Positions 47,761 through 56,016 of a DNA stretch of 57,383 nucleotides are shown piece after piece. Within the stretch, counting starts at the first letter, position 1, and each line of letters starts with the position of its first letter. Made by a program: the position numbers and the translations under genes. The notes beneath the pieces were generated by a model, which had not been told where the DNA came from, did not search any database, and saw only the letters and a list, made by a program, of their open reading frames with translations. Source of the DNA: Caballeronia calidae (GTDB lineage Bacteria > Pseudomonadota > Gammaproteobacteria > Burkholderiales > Burkholderiaceae); NCBI RefSeq assembly GCF_900044055.2, contig NZ_FCOX02000049.1, forward strand, positions 1 to 57,383. The letters are read 5' to 3'.

Positions 47761-48707
47761 GGCGCGATCCGCTCAGCGATACGCATCACCGCGGACCGGG
47801 CGCGCGGGTTGTCGGCGACTTCGGCATCACTCGGAAACACGCGGCCGACCACACGCAGCGGCGGGCTGGGAAGGTCGACCGCGCGGATCGGCAAACGACG
47901 GTCCACCGCCGGCGCGCTCGCGTGCGCCTGCATGAACCGCTTGACGATCCGGTCTTCGAGTGAATGAAAGCTGATCACGACCAGCCGCCCCCCTTGCTCC
48001 AACAATGCCAATGCCGATTCGAGTACTACCTGCAGCTCCGCAAGCTCTTGATTGACGTGAATCCGTATAGCCTGAAAGGTGCGAGTTGCCGGGTCCTTGC
48101 CCTTTTCACGGGTTTTGACGACGTGACCCACGATTTCGGCAAGCTCGCCCGTGCTGTCGAGAGGCCCAAGACGGTCGGACTCTGCCCTGCGAGCAACAAG
48201 CGCCTTTGCAATCTGAAAAGCAAACCGTTCTTCCCCATAATCTCTGATGACCTCCGTAATTTCCTGCACCGTGGCTCGCGCGAGCCACTCAGCCGCCGAC
48301 TCGCCGCGAGTCGGGTCCATCCTCATGTCGAGCGGACCTTGCGCGCGGAAGCTGAAGCCGCGCTCCGGGTCGTCCACCTGCGGCGACGACACGCCAAGGT
48401 CGAGCAATACGCCCGACACCCGCCCCACCCCGCGCTCGCTCGCCGCGTCGCGTAAAGCCGCGAAGCTGTCGTGCACGATCGAAAAGCGCGAGTCCTGAAT
48501 CTGTTGCGCCGTAGCGATGGCGAGAGGATCCTTGTCGAAGGCGATGAGCCGCCCCGCATCCCCCAGCCGCTGCAAAATCGCCCGGCTATGACCGCCGCGT
48601 CCGAACGTGCCATCTATATAGATGCCGTCCGCGCGCGTGATCAGTGCGTCTACTGCTTCTGTCAGCAGCACCGTGCGGTGCTGCAGTTCATTTCCCGGCT
48701 TCGCCAT
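47757..48707 (-). CDS. rsmH: 16S rRNA m4C1402 methyltransferase RsmH (MraW)
   Basis: RsmH methylates N4 of C1402 in the decoding centre of 16S rRNA, using S-adenosylmethionine. The 316-residue product has HRTVLLTEAVDAL, the SAM-binding region YIDGTFGRGGHSRAIL, and VISFHSLEDRIVKRFM. It is second in the dcw cluster, 16 bp after mraZ, and its stop overlaps the ftsL start. Confidence 0.99.
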   Translation of the reverse strand: MAKPGNELQHRTVLLTEAVDALITRADGIYIDGTFGRGGHSRAILQRLGDAGRLIAFDKDPLAIATAQQIQDSRFSIVHDSFAALRDAASERGVGRVSGVLLDLGVSSPQVDDPERGFSFRAQGPLDMRMDPTRGESAAEWLARATVQEITEVIRDYGEERFAFQIAKALVARRAESDRLGPLDSTGELAEIVGHVVKTREKGKDPATRTFQAIRIHVNQELAELQVVLESALALLEQGGRLVVISFHSLEDRIVKRFMQAHASAPAVDRRLPIRAVDLPSPPLRVVGRVFPSDAEVADNPRARSAVMRIAERIAP

Positions 48708-48723
48708 GTTCTTCAGCGCCGCG

Positions 48724-49152
48724 TCAGAAAGTGAAGTTCTTCAGCGCTTCGGGCATGCCCTGCGCCATCGCCGCGGCTTCCTTCGCCGCGTAAGTCTGCG
48801 AATCCCACAACTCGAAGTGCGCGCCCATGCCGAGCAGCGTCACTTCTTTTTCCAGCGACGCGGCAGCGCGCAGCTCGGGCGAGACCAGCACGCGCCCGTT
48901 GCCGTCGAGTTCGACATCCATTGCATTACCGAGAAAGATGCGCCGCCACCACATGGCTTCCATCGGAAGCGCGGCGACCTTGGCGCGAAAGACTTCCCAC
49001 TCAGGGCGAGGAAAGAGCAACAGGCATCCATCCGGGCTCTTCGTGAGCGTCACCCGGCCTTCTGCCTGCCCTTGCAGCGCTTCCCGATAGCGCGACGGAA
49101 CCGACATCCGTCCTTTCGCATCGAGCGTCAGCGCCGACGCCCCTTGGAACAC
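48724..49152 (-). CDS. mraZ: Transcriptional regulator MraZ
   Basis: MraZ is an AbrB-like DNA-binding protein that represses its own dcw operon in E. coli. The 142-residue product has two SpoVT/AbrB-type repeats (LTLDAKGRMSVPSRYREAL near the start, and VELDGNGRVLVSPELRAAA from about 79). It is the first gene of the cluster, about 100 bases downstream of a promoter with four spaced GTG boxes. Confidence 0.98.
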   Translation of the reverse strand: MFQGASALTLDAKGRMSVPSRYREALQGQAEGRVTLTKSPDGCLLLFPRPEWEVFRAKVAALPMEAMWWRRIFLGNAMDVELDGNGRVLVSPELRAAASLEKEVTLLGMGAHFELWDSQTYAAKEAAAMAQGMPEALKNFTF

Positions 49153-49226
49153 TCACCCTCTCCCCGTTATCGACGCCCACCGTGACGTGCGTCCCTCTCC
49201 GCTTTTGCTCGAAAATGGCCTCTGAA
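49153..49226 (-). other. mraZ leader
   Basis: The predicted transcript would run about 100 nt from the promoter to the mraZ ATG. Within these 74 bases I see gggagagggtgag just before the start codon as the ribosome-binding site and no strong hairpin. Confidence 0.5.
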
Positions 49227-49289
49227 TCACACAAAAGACCACTTTCTCACACTGTCTCCCACTTTAGAGGAACGCATTTCCTCGGTCAA
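49227..49289 (-). promoter_or_regulatory. dcw promoter (Pmra) with four MraZ-type boxes
   Basis: On the minus strand -35 TTGACC (49284-49289) and -10 TAAAGT (49261-49266) are 17 bp apart. Immediately downstream come GTGGGA (49257-49262), GTGTGA (49247-49252), GTGGTC (49237-49242) and GTGTGA (49227-49232), each exactly 10 bp from the next. MraZ is known to bind direct repeats of a TGGG-type box with 10-bp spacing next to the -10, so autorepression of the whole division cluster is likely. Confidence 0.88.
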
Positions 49290-49542
49290 GACGCGTACCT
49301 TTTTTTCGAATGCTTTTTATTTGCTAGAACAAGGACTTAGCGCAGGAGCTTGAAGTGACGGCGAAAGAGAAAACCGTTATGAATTAGAGGGCTAGTGAAG
49401 GATGTGAAGGTAGTACGTGAAATCAATCGGCGAAATGAGGGAAATGTAACGGTCTTTTCGGCCGATTTATGGGCTGCGGGTGGGATGCGGCCACGAAGCG
49501 CCCGGTCCGAGGGTGGAAGAGCCGGGCGAAGACGTCTCGACG
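49290..49542. other. Gene-free stretch between dcw promoter and coq7
   Basis: No credible gene is present. The sequence is more AT-rich than its surroundings near 49300-49340, which may favour the mra promoter. The coq7 terminator hairpin lies at 49499-49528. Confidence 0.5.
49499..49528 (-). terminator. Putative terminator after coq7
   Basis: Arms cgcccgg and ccgggcg form a 7-bp GC-rich stem around a 16-base loop, 14 bases past the coq7 stop. There is no T-run in that direction, so the call is weak. Confidence 0.4.
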
Positions 49543-50199
49543 TTATATATAGTAAGCGGTGCCCGTCATCACCCTCGATGCCGCGCGCATCAGCGCCCGG
49601 ACCGGAAACGGTACTTCGCTGCCGCCGGCACCGATCGCTGCGGCCGCGTGCGCGCTTTCATCGAGACGCATTTGCTCGACGATCGCGCGCGAAGCGTGAT
49701 CGTTCGCTGGCAAGGTCTTCATGTGGCCGTCGAGATGTTGTTCGACCTGGCGTTCGGTCTCGGCCATGAAACCAAGACTGGCGCGATCGCCGAAGCGGCC
49801 GGCCACGAAGCCGATCGCGAGTGCCCCGGCATACCAGAACGGGTTCAACAGGCTCGGTCGTGAGTCGAGATCCTTCAGGCGCTTTGAGGTCCACGCAAGA
49901 TGATCTTCCTCTTCCCGGGCCGCCTGCTCGAAGCTCGCCTTGAGCTCGGGCGAACTGGTGGCAAGCTTCTGTGCCTGATAAAGCGCCTGCGCGCAGACTT
50001 CGCCGACATGGTTCACGCGCATCAGGCCGGCCGAGTGCGCGCGCTCCTTGTCCGTCAATTGCGACTCATCCGAAAGGACATCGCCGTCGGCGACCGCGCC
50101 CGATGCCGTCGCTTCGGGAATCGGCCGCGACATGCGGCTCACGCCGGTCATGGAGCGCAAACCTCGATCGAACTCGCTGATGACTTCATCGAGCGTCAT
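49543..50199 (-). CDS. coq7: Demethoxyubiquinone hydroxylase Coq7
   Basis: Coq7 is a membrane-associated di-iron monooxygenase that hydroxylates the ring in late ubiquinone synthesis, replacing UbiF in many proteobacteria. The 218-residue product has the ferritin-like motif set RVNHVGEVCAQALY, EEEDHLAW and DESAHA, supplying Glu and His iron ligands. The ATG at 50199 is preceded by gagaggtg. A TAAAAT at 50310-50315 (minus strand) could be its -10. The side chain is made by IspB in this window. Confidence 0.95.
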   Translation of the reverse strand: MTLDEVISEFDRGLRSMTGVSRMSRPIPEATASGAVADGDVLSDESQLTDKERAHSAGLMRVNHVGEVCAQALYQAQKLATSSPELKASFEQAAREEEDHLAWTSKRLKDLDSRPSLLNPFWYAGALAIGFVAGRFGDRASLGFMAETERQVEQHLDGHMKTLPANDHASRAIVEQMRLDESAHAAAAIGAGGSEVPFPVRALMRAASRVMTGTAYYI

Positions 50200-50648
50200 G
50201 TTGTCACCTCTCTTCAAAATCCAGCGTTGCAGCAATCCGTATCCTCTCGTTCGCTCATGCGAACTCGGCATCTCGACCGGTAGTCGGTCGGGTCCATGCG
50301 GAAACGCGGATTTTAGCGCATCGACAGCCGCCCCAAGCCAACGCGGGATTGTCTGATCGGACGAGGTTCTACCGGCCGATCGGACGCCCAAACGCCCCTT
50401 CGCAACCGCGTCCGTTGGTAATTAGGGCAAACACGAGTCGTAAAAATCCTGCAAAACCAACATTTTAGCGCCTGTTGCGTAAACGTCACATGAGTCGGCG
50501 GACCGCCCCCTTTTCCTTTGTCCGTCAAAGTCTCTTTGTTACATTACGTGTCAACTTCGTTAAGAAGCCCGGCAGGGACCGTCAACACACTGGCGCTAGA
50601 ACAGTGGCCTTGCCAAAAAGTCGCAAACACTCCCTGGAGATCTAATCA
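50200..50648. promoter_or_regulatory. coq7/porin divergent region with porin promoter
   Basis: These 449 bases hold no gene. On the plus strand -35 TTGTCC (50518-50523) and -10 TACATT (50540-50545), 16 bp apart, could drive the porin, giving a leader of about 100 nt that ends in a good ribosome-binding site (ctggaga). A long leader is common for porin messages controlled by small RNAs, but no specific site was recognised. Confidence 0.55.
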
Positions 50649-51809
50649 ATGAAAAAGTCGCTTCTCGCTCTCGCCGCATTGGGCGTTTTCGCAGGCGCCG
50701 CACATGCGCAGAGCAGCGTGACGCTGTATGGCATCATCGACGCAGGCTTCGCCTTCAACAACAACAGCAACGGCGAACAGCTGTATGCAATGAGCAGCGG
50801 CAACCTGCAGGGCAGCCGTTGGGGCCTGCGCGGCACGGAAGATCTGGGTGGCGGTCTGAAGGCCCTGTTCGTGTTGGAAAACGGCTTCAACGTGTTCAAC
50901 GGCCGTCTGGGTCAAGGCGGCGCTGAGTTCGGCCGTCAGGCGTATGTCGGTCTGGGTTCGACTCAGTTTGGCACGGTCACCCTGGGTCGCCAGTACGACT
51001 CCGTGGTCGACTACACCGGCGCACTCGAAGCCGGCAGCCAGTGGGCAACGTTCGCCGGTGCGCACCCGGGCGACCTGGATAACATGAACAACGCGAATCG
51101 CGTGAACAACGCGATCAAGTACACGAGCGCGAACTACGCCGGCTTCACGTTCGGCGGTCTGTACAGCCTCGGCGGCGTCGCTGGCCAGTTCAACCGCAAC
51201 CAGATCTGGTCGGTTGGTCTCGGCTACTCGCAAGGTCCCCTGCAGTTGGGCGCTGGCTACCTGAACGTGCGCGACCCGAACTTCTCGTTCTTCGGCAACA
51301 CGCCGTCGTCGAGCACCACGGGTTCGAACATGCTCAGCCGCGTGTACTCGGGCTTCGCATCGGCGAAGACGCAGCAAGTGATCTCGGCTGGCGGTGCTTA
51401 CACGTTCGGCGCGGCGACCATCGGCGCGACGTATAGCAACACGATGTTCAAGGACGTCGGTACCGTTACGGGCACTGGCCTGAACCCGGCTGGCTTCACG
51501 AGCGGTGCGGGCAAGTTCCACAACGCCGAAATCAACTTCAAGTATCAGCTGACCCCGGCTCTGCTCCTGGGCGTGGCATATGACTACACGAAGGGTTACG
51601 GCCTGACCGACGCCAAGTATCAGCAGGCAATGCTCGGCGCGGACTACTTCCTGTCGAAGCGTACCGACGTGTACATCAACGGTGTGTACCAGCACGCCAG
51701 CGGCACGGACTCGACGAACACCTCGGCTGTCGCGAACATCAACGGCCTGTCGCCGTCGTCGACGTCGAACCAGGTGACTGCTATCATCGGCATGCGCCAC
51801 AAGTTCTAA
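50649..51809 (+). CDS. Outer-membrane general porin (Burkholderia OpcP/Omp38-like)
   Basis: This trimeric beta-barrel porin lets small hydrophilic solutes cross the outer membrane. The 386-residue precursor has a classic signal peptide (1-20) cleaved after AHA, leaving QSSVTLYGIIDAGF. The mature chain shows alternating beta strands, the family segments SRWGLRGTEDLGGGLKALF and GRQAYVGLG, and ends in Phe (GMRHKF), the signal for BAM-mediated insertion. Codon usage is biased to a few C-ending codons, consistent with high expression. Confidence 0.97.
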   Translation: MKKSLLALAALGVFAGAAHAQSSVTLYGIIDAGFAFNNNSNGEQLYAMSSGNLQGSRWGLRGTEDLGGGLKALFVLENGFNVFNGRLGQGGAEFGRQAYVGLGSTQFGTVTLGRQYDSVVDYTGALEAGSQWATFAGAHPGDLDNMNNANRVNNAIKYTSANYAGFTFGGLYSLGGVAGQFNRNQIWSVGLGYSQGPLQLGAGYLNVRDPNFSFFGNTPSSSTTGSNMLSRVYSGFASAKTQQVISAGGAYTFGAATIGATYSNTMFKDVGTVTGTGLNPAGFTSGAGKFHNAEINFKYQLTPALLLGVAYDYTKGYGLTDAKYQQAMLGADYFLSKRTDVYINGVYQHASGTDSTNTSAVANINGLSPSSTSNQVTAIIGMRHKF

Positions 51810-51837
51810 TAAGGTCGTAACAAAGCAGTACGCTCTG

Positions 51838-51863
51838 AAAGGCGCCTTCGGGCGCCTTTTTTT
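51838..51863 (+). terminator. Terminator after the porin gene
   Basis: Stem aaaggcgcc/ggcgccttt with the stable TTCG tetraloop, followed by a run of seven or more Ts: a textbook intrinsic terminator. Confidence 0.95.
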
Positions 51864-51913
51864 CGTATGCGTCCGGCGGAAATGCTCTGCGTTCGTGTCG
51901 CGTGCGGACAACA

Positions 51914-51949
51914 AAAAAGCCTTCGTGTCTCGCGACGCGAAGGCTTTTT
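51914..51949 (-). terminator. Terminator after the acyl-CoA ligase gene
   Basis: Arms aaaaagccttcg and cgaaggcttttt enclose about 12 bases. On the minus strand a T-rich run follows, so it ends the ligase message; the A/T symmetry lets it work in both directions. Confidence 0.9.
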
Positions 51950-51971
51950 GTTTTCGGGAAATTGGAGCGGC

Positions 51972-53645
51972 CTAAGCGCGTCCGTCGCGCAATTCGCGCC
52001 GCAGAATCTTGCCGACATTGCTCTTCGGCAGGTCGTTCCGGAACTCGATCATGCGCGGGCGCTTGTACCCCGTGAGCCGCTCCTTGCAGTAGGCCATGAC
52101 GTCGGCCTCGGTGAGGCTCTGATCCTTGCGCACGATGAAGAGTTTCACCGCTTCGCCGGAAGTCTGATCCTTCACGCCGACCGCCGCGACTTCGAACACG
52201 CCGGGCAACATCGCAACGACGTCCTCAATCTCGTTCGGGTACACGTTGAAGCCCGACACGAGAATCATGTCCTTCTTGCGATCGACGATCTTCACGTAGC
52301 CGCGCTCATCGAGCACGCCGACATCGCCCGAGCGGAAGAAGCCGTCCGGCGTCATCACCTTTGCGGTTTCGTCGGGGCGATTCCAGTAGCCCGCCATTAC
52401 CTGCGGTCCGCGAATGCAGATCTCGCCGGCCTGGCCGAGCGGCACTTCGTTGTTGTCGTCGTCGCGGATGGAGATTTCCGTCGACGGCAGCGGCAAGCCG
52501 ATCGTGCCGGTGTATTCCGTCGCCGTCACCGGATTGCAGGTCACGCACGGCGATGTCTCGGACAAACCGTAGCCCTCGACGATCGGCACGCCGGTCGCGG
52601 CGAACCAGCGCTTCGCCACAGCTTCCTGGACCGCCATGCCGCCGCCGTTCGCCGCGATGAGCTTGGAGAAGTCGAGCTTGCCGAAATCGGGGTGATTCAG
52701 GAGCGCGTTATAGAGCGTGTTGACCGCCGGAAACGTGTTGATGGGAATGCCCTTCAGCTCCTTGATCGTCCCCGCGATGTCTCGCGGATTCGGAATCAGC
52801 ACGCCGAGGCCACCGGTCCGGATCGTCAGCATTCCGCAGACCGTCAGCGCGAAGATGTGATACAGCGGCAGCGCGACCACACAGACAAACTGGTCGATGT
52901 CGGGACGACGCTTGCGCGCCGGCTCCAGCCAGACTTCGGATTGCAGCGTGTTCGCGATCAAGTTCCGGTGCGTGAGCGTCGCGCCCTTGGAGACGCCCGT
53001 CGTGCCGCCGGTGTACTGCAGGAACGCGACGTCATCGGGATTTTGAGTGACGGGTTGAAGCGTGCTCCGGCTACCTTCACCGAGCGCGTCGTTGAACCGG
53101 ATACTGCCCGGCAAGCTCCATTCGGGCACCATCTTCTTCACGCGTCGGACGACGAAGTTGACCAGCAGGCCCTTCAGCCCCATGAGATCGCCCATCGACG
53201 CGACGATCACATGTTTGACCGCCGTATTCCTGACCACGGCCTGCAGCGTGCCCGCGAAGTTCTCCAGGATGACGATCGCTTCGGCGCCGCTGTCCTTCAG
53301 TTGATGTTCCAGCTCGCGCGGCGTATAGAGCGGATTGACGTTGACCACGATGTAGCCGGCGCGCAGCACGGCCGCGATCGCAATCGGATATTGCAAGACA
53401 TTGGGCATCATCAGCGCGACGCGCGCGCCGTGCCTGAGGCCCTTCTTCTGGAACCACCCGGCGAGTTTTCTCGACATCGCGTCGAGCTCGGCGTAGGTGA
53501 TCGACTGACCCATGCACACGAACGCGCGCCGATCGCGATTCGCGCGGAAGCTGTCCTCGAGCAGCTCGGAAACCGACCGGTACGCGGATGCATCGATGTC
53601 CGCAGGCACGCCGGCCGGGTAAGACTTCAGCCAGGGTTTCTCCAT
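51972..53645 (-). CDS. fadD: Long-chain fatty acid--CoA ligase
   Basis: This adenylate-forming enzyme activates fatty acids to acyl-CoA for beta-oxidation or lipid synthesis. The 557-residue product has the AMP-binding motif YTGGTTGVSKGA (about 213-224), the motif GYGLSETSP, and the C-terminal domain motif DRKKDMILVSGFNVYPNEIE with the catalytic Lys region SNVGKILRREL near the end. Length and N-terminus (MEKPWLKSYPAGVPADID) match FadD of Burkholderia and Pseudomonas. An aaaggag ribosome-binding site precedes the ATG. Exact chain-length preference is not predictable. Confidence 0.95.
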   Translation of the reverse strand: MEKPWLKSYPAGVPADIDASAYRSVSELLEDSFRANRDRRAFVCMGQSITYAELDAMSRKLAGWFQKKGLRHGARVALMMPNVLQYPIAIAAVLRAGYIVVNVNPLYTPRELEHQLKDSGAEAIVILENFAGTLQAVVRNTAVKHVIVASMGDLMGLKGLLVNFVVRRVKKMVPEWSLPGSIRFNDALGEGSRSTLQPVTQNPDDVAFLQYTGGTTGVSKGATLTHRNLIANTLQSEVWLEPARKRRPDIDQFVCVVALPLYHIFALTVCGMLTIRTGGLGVLIPNPRDIAGTIKELKGIPINTFPAVNTLYNALLNHPDFGKLDFSKLIAANGGGMAVQEAVAKRWFAATGVPIVEGYGLSETSPCVTCNPVTATEYTGTIGLPLPSTEISIRDDDNNEVPLGQAGEICIRGPQVMAGYWNRPDETAKVMTPDGFFRSGDVGVLDERGYVKIVDRKKDMILVSGFNVYPNEIEDVVAMLPGVFEVAAVGVKDQTSGEAVKLFIVRKDQSLTEADVMAYCKERLTGYKRPRMIEFRNDLPKSNVGKILRRELRDGRA

Positions 53646-53734
53646 ACGGCGTCTCCTTTATAGGATTTTAGAATGATCGTGCGGAAACGAGATCCTAGCT
53701 TCTCGACAAGTCTGCGGCAATTGGGTTAGACGCC

Positions 53735-55855
53735 TTACACCAGGCCCATCCCGGCCCGCTCTTTCGAGCGCCATCCGTCCATTTGTTCCACTTCGACGAG
53801 GCAATCGTAAAACGTCGCCGATCCCCCGAGATCGGTCAATGCCTGGCTCGTGACCTGATTGGCGTTGCAACCGTCCGGCGACAGCTTCTTCCACCAGATC
53901 GAGAGTCCAACCACGACGCCTTCGCGCGCGCGCTCCGTCACGCGCGCGCGAGCCTGCATGGAGCCGCGGTCGTTGAAGATACGCACGAGCGCGCCATCGA
54001 CGATGCCGCGCGCCTTGGCGTCGTCGGGATGAATGTCCAGATAAGGCTCGCGTTCCGCCGCGCGCAGGCTCTCGATGTTCACGAAGCTGCTGTTCAGAAA
54101 GTTGCGCGCGGGGGGGGAAATCATCCCGAGCGGATATCGGGCCGCCAGCTCCGGCGAGCCGTCCGCGGATTCATAGGGCGGCAGGTAATCGGGCAATGGA
54201 TCGAGGCCTTCGCGTTTCAGCCGCTCGCTGTAAAACTCGCACTTGCCCGACGGCGTGCGGAACGCGCCCTCCGCCAGCGGCGCCTCGGCGATGTCGAGCT
54301 TCAGCCAGCCCGAGGACTTCAGCGCGTCCCAGTTCTGACCTTCGAGCGTGCGGTCGTCCCAACGAAAAGCCTTCGACGCGATCTGTTCGTCGGTCTCGAA
54401 AAGCGCCGGCTCGACGAGGCCCATCGCGCGCGCGAGGCCGCGAAAGATCTCCGTGTTCGGGCGCGCGTCACCGACCGGCGGAATCGCGGGCAGGTTCGCC
54501 ATCACGTGCGTGTGTCCGTATGACTTGTGGACGTCCAGATGCTCGAGTTGCGTCGTCGCGGGGAAGATCAGGTCGGCGTAGTCGGCTGTGTCCGTCTGGA
54601 AGTGTTCGAGCACGATCGTGAACAGGTCGTCACGCGCGAACCCGGCGGCGACTTTCGCCGAGTCCGGCGCGACCGCCACCGGATTCGAGTTGTAGACGAT
54701 CAGCGCTTCGATTTTCGGCCCGAAGGCCTCGTCGCCTTGATGCAGCAATGCGTCGCCGATCGCGTTCATATTGATCGCGCGCGGCGGTTTCGAGGGTCGA
54801 CCGGGCAGCAGGTCGGGACGCTCGAGCGCGCTTCCGTCGATCGGCGCCCAGCCTGACGATGAGAGCAGCAATCCGCCAGCGCGTTCACGCCACGCTCCGG
54901 TCAATGACGGCAGGCAGGCGATCGCGCGAACCGCATTGCCGCCACCCCGCACGCGCTGCATGCCGTAGTTGAGCCGAATCGCAGCCTTCTTCGTCGATCC
55001 GAATGCACGGGCGAGCTCGACGACGACGTTCTCTTCGATGCCGCAGATCTTTGCGACGCGCGACGGCGGATACTGCGCCGCGCGCGCTGCTAGCTCGTCG
55101 AAGCCGACGGTATGCGCGCGCACGTATTCATGGTCGATGAGATTCTCGCGGACGAGCACATCGATCATCCCGAGCGCGAGTGCGGCATCGGTGCCCGGGC
55201 GCAACGCGATGTGCTGGTGGCACTTTTCGGCGGTGAGCGATCTGTAGGGATCGATCGCGATCAGCTTCGCGCCCCGTCGCTTGGCTTCCTGGGCGCGTGT
55301 CCAGAAGTGCAGGCTCGAGGCGATCGGGTTCGCGCCCCAGATCAGGATCAGTTCGCTCTCTTCGTAAAATTCCGCGTGCATGCCGAGGCTTGCGCCGTAG
55401 GTGTAGCGCAGACCGGCCGCGCCCGCCGCGGCGCAAATCGTGCGTTCCAGGCGTGACGCTCCGAGTACGTTGAAAAATCGGGCGGCGATGCTTTCACCCT
55501 GCACCAGTCCCATCGTGCCGGCGTAGCTGTAGGGGACGATGGCCTCAGGCGCGCGCCCGGCGATCGTATTCAGGCGTTCGGCGGCAAGTTGCAACGCCTC
55601 GTCCCAGCCGATCGGTTCGAACTTTCCTTCGCCCTTCTTCCCGACTCGCTTGAGCGGAGTCAGAAGGCGATCCTTGTGATGCGTGCGTTCGGCATATCGC
55701 GTCACTTTCGTGCAAAGGACACCTTGCGTCGGCGGATGATCAGGATCGCCGCTGATTTTGACCGCTTTGCCGTCCTTTACTGTTACGCGCATCGCGCATG
55801 TGTCGGGGCAATCGTGCGGGCATACGGCTCGGGCAAACTCGGCTGGAGCGTTCAT
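53735..55855 (-). CDS. Molybdopterin-dependent oxidoreductase, cytoplasmic
   Basis: This 706-residue protein belongs to the DMSO reductase/formate dehydrogenase superfamily. Four N-terminal cysteines (Cys12, Cys16, Cys20, Cys48 in CPHDCPDTC...VLC) should bind a [4Fe-4S] cluster. Molybdopterin-binding regions follow, e.g. ILIWGANPIASS and LIVYNSNPVAVAPD, with the C-terminal molydopterin dinucleotide-binding domain. There is no twin-arginine signal, so it is probably cytoplasmic. The substrate and the metal ligand could not be assigned. No electron-transfer subunit lies next to it. The start lacks a clear ribosome-binding site. Confidence 0.9.
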   Translation of the reverse strand: MNAPAEFARAVCPHDCPDTCAMRVTVKDGKAVKISGDPDHPPTQGVLCTKVTRYAERTHHKDRLLTPLKRVGKKGEGKFEPIGWDEALQLAAERLNTIAGRAPEAIVPYSYAGTMGLVQGESIAARFFNVLGASRLERTICAAAGAAGLRYTYGASLGMHAEFYEESELILIWGANPIASSLHFWTRAQEAKRRGAKLIAIDPYRSLTAEKCHQHIALRPGTDAALALGMIDVLVRENLIDHEYVRAHTVGFDELAARAAQYPPSRVAKICGIEENVVVELARAFGSTKKAAIRLNYGMQRVRGGGNAVRAIACLPSLTGAWRERAGGLLLSSSGWAPIDGSALERPDLLPGRPSKPPRAINMNAIGDALLHQGDEAFGPKIEALIVYNSNPVAVAPDSAKVAAGFARDDLFTIVLEHFQTDTADYADLIFPATTQLEHLDVHKSYGHTHVMANLPAIPPVGDARPNTEIFRGLARAMGLVEPALFETDEQIASKAFRWDDRTLEGQNWDALKSSGWLKLDIAEAPLAEGAFRTPSGKCEFYSERLKREGLDPLPDYLPPYESADGSPELAARYPLGMISPPARNFLNSSFVNIESLRAAEREPYLDIHPDDAKARGIVDGALVRIFNDRGSMQARARVTERAREGVVVGLSIWWKKLSPDGCNANQVTSQALTDLGGSATFYDCLVEVEQMDGWRSKERAGMGLV

Positions 55856-56016
55856 CGGGAAGTCCGGTAAATCAGATTAAAGGCGGCAGATGACCGAATT
55901 CTATTACGGACGCTATGCGATCGACCGTCCGGTGGAGTAAATACTGGCGGCGTAGAATGGAACGACTCTGCGCGGTCAATACGCGCGCTCTGAATTTAAA
56001 CGTGAGAGCGGTTCAA

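Noticed and set aside
54108..54120. G-run of nine or more in the molybdoenzyme gene as a phase-variable tract or frameshift
   Set aside because: The run (ggggggggg near 54111-54118) keeps the reading frame open across it and the domain order is intact; a single tract without evidence of length variation is not enough to call phase variation.
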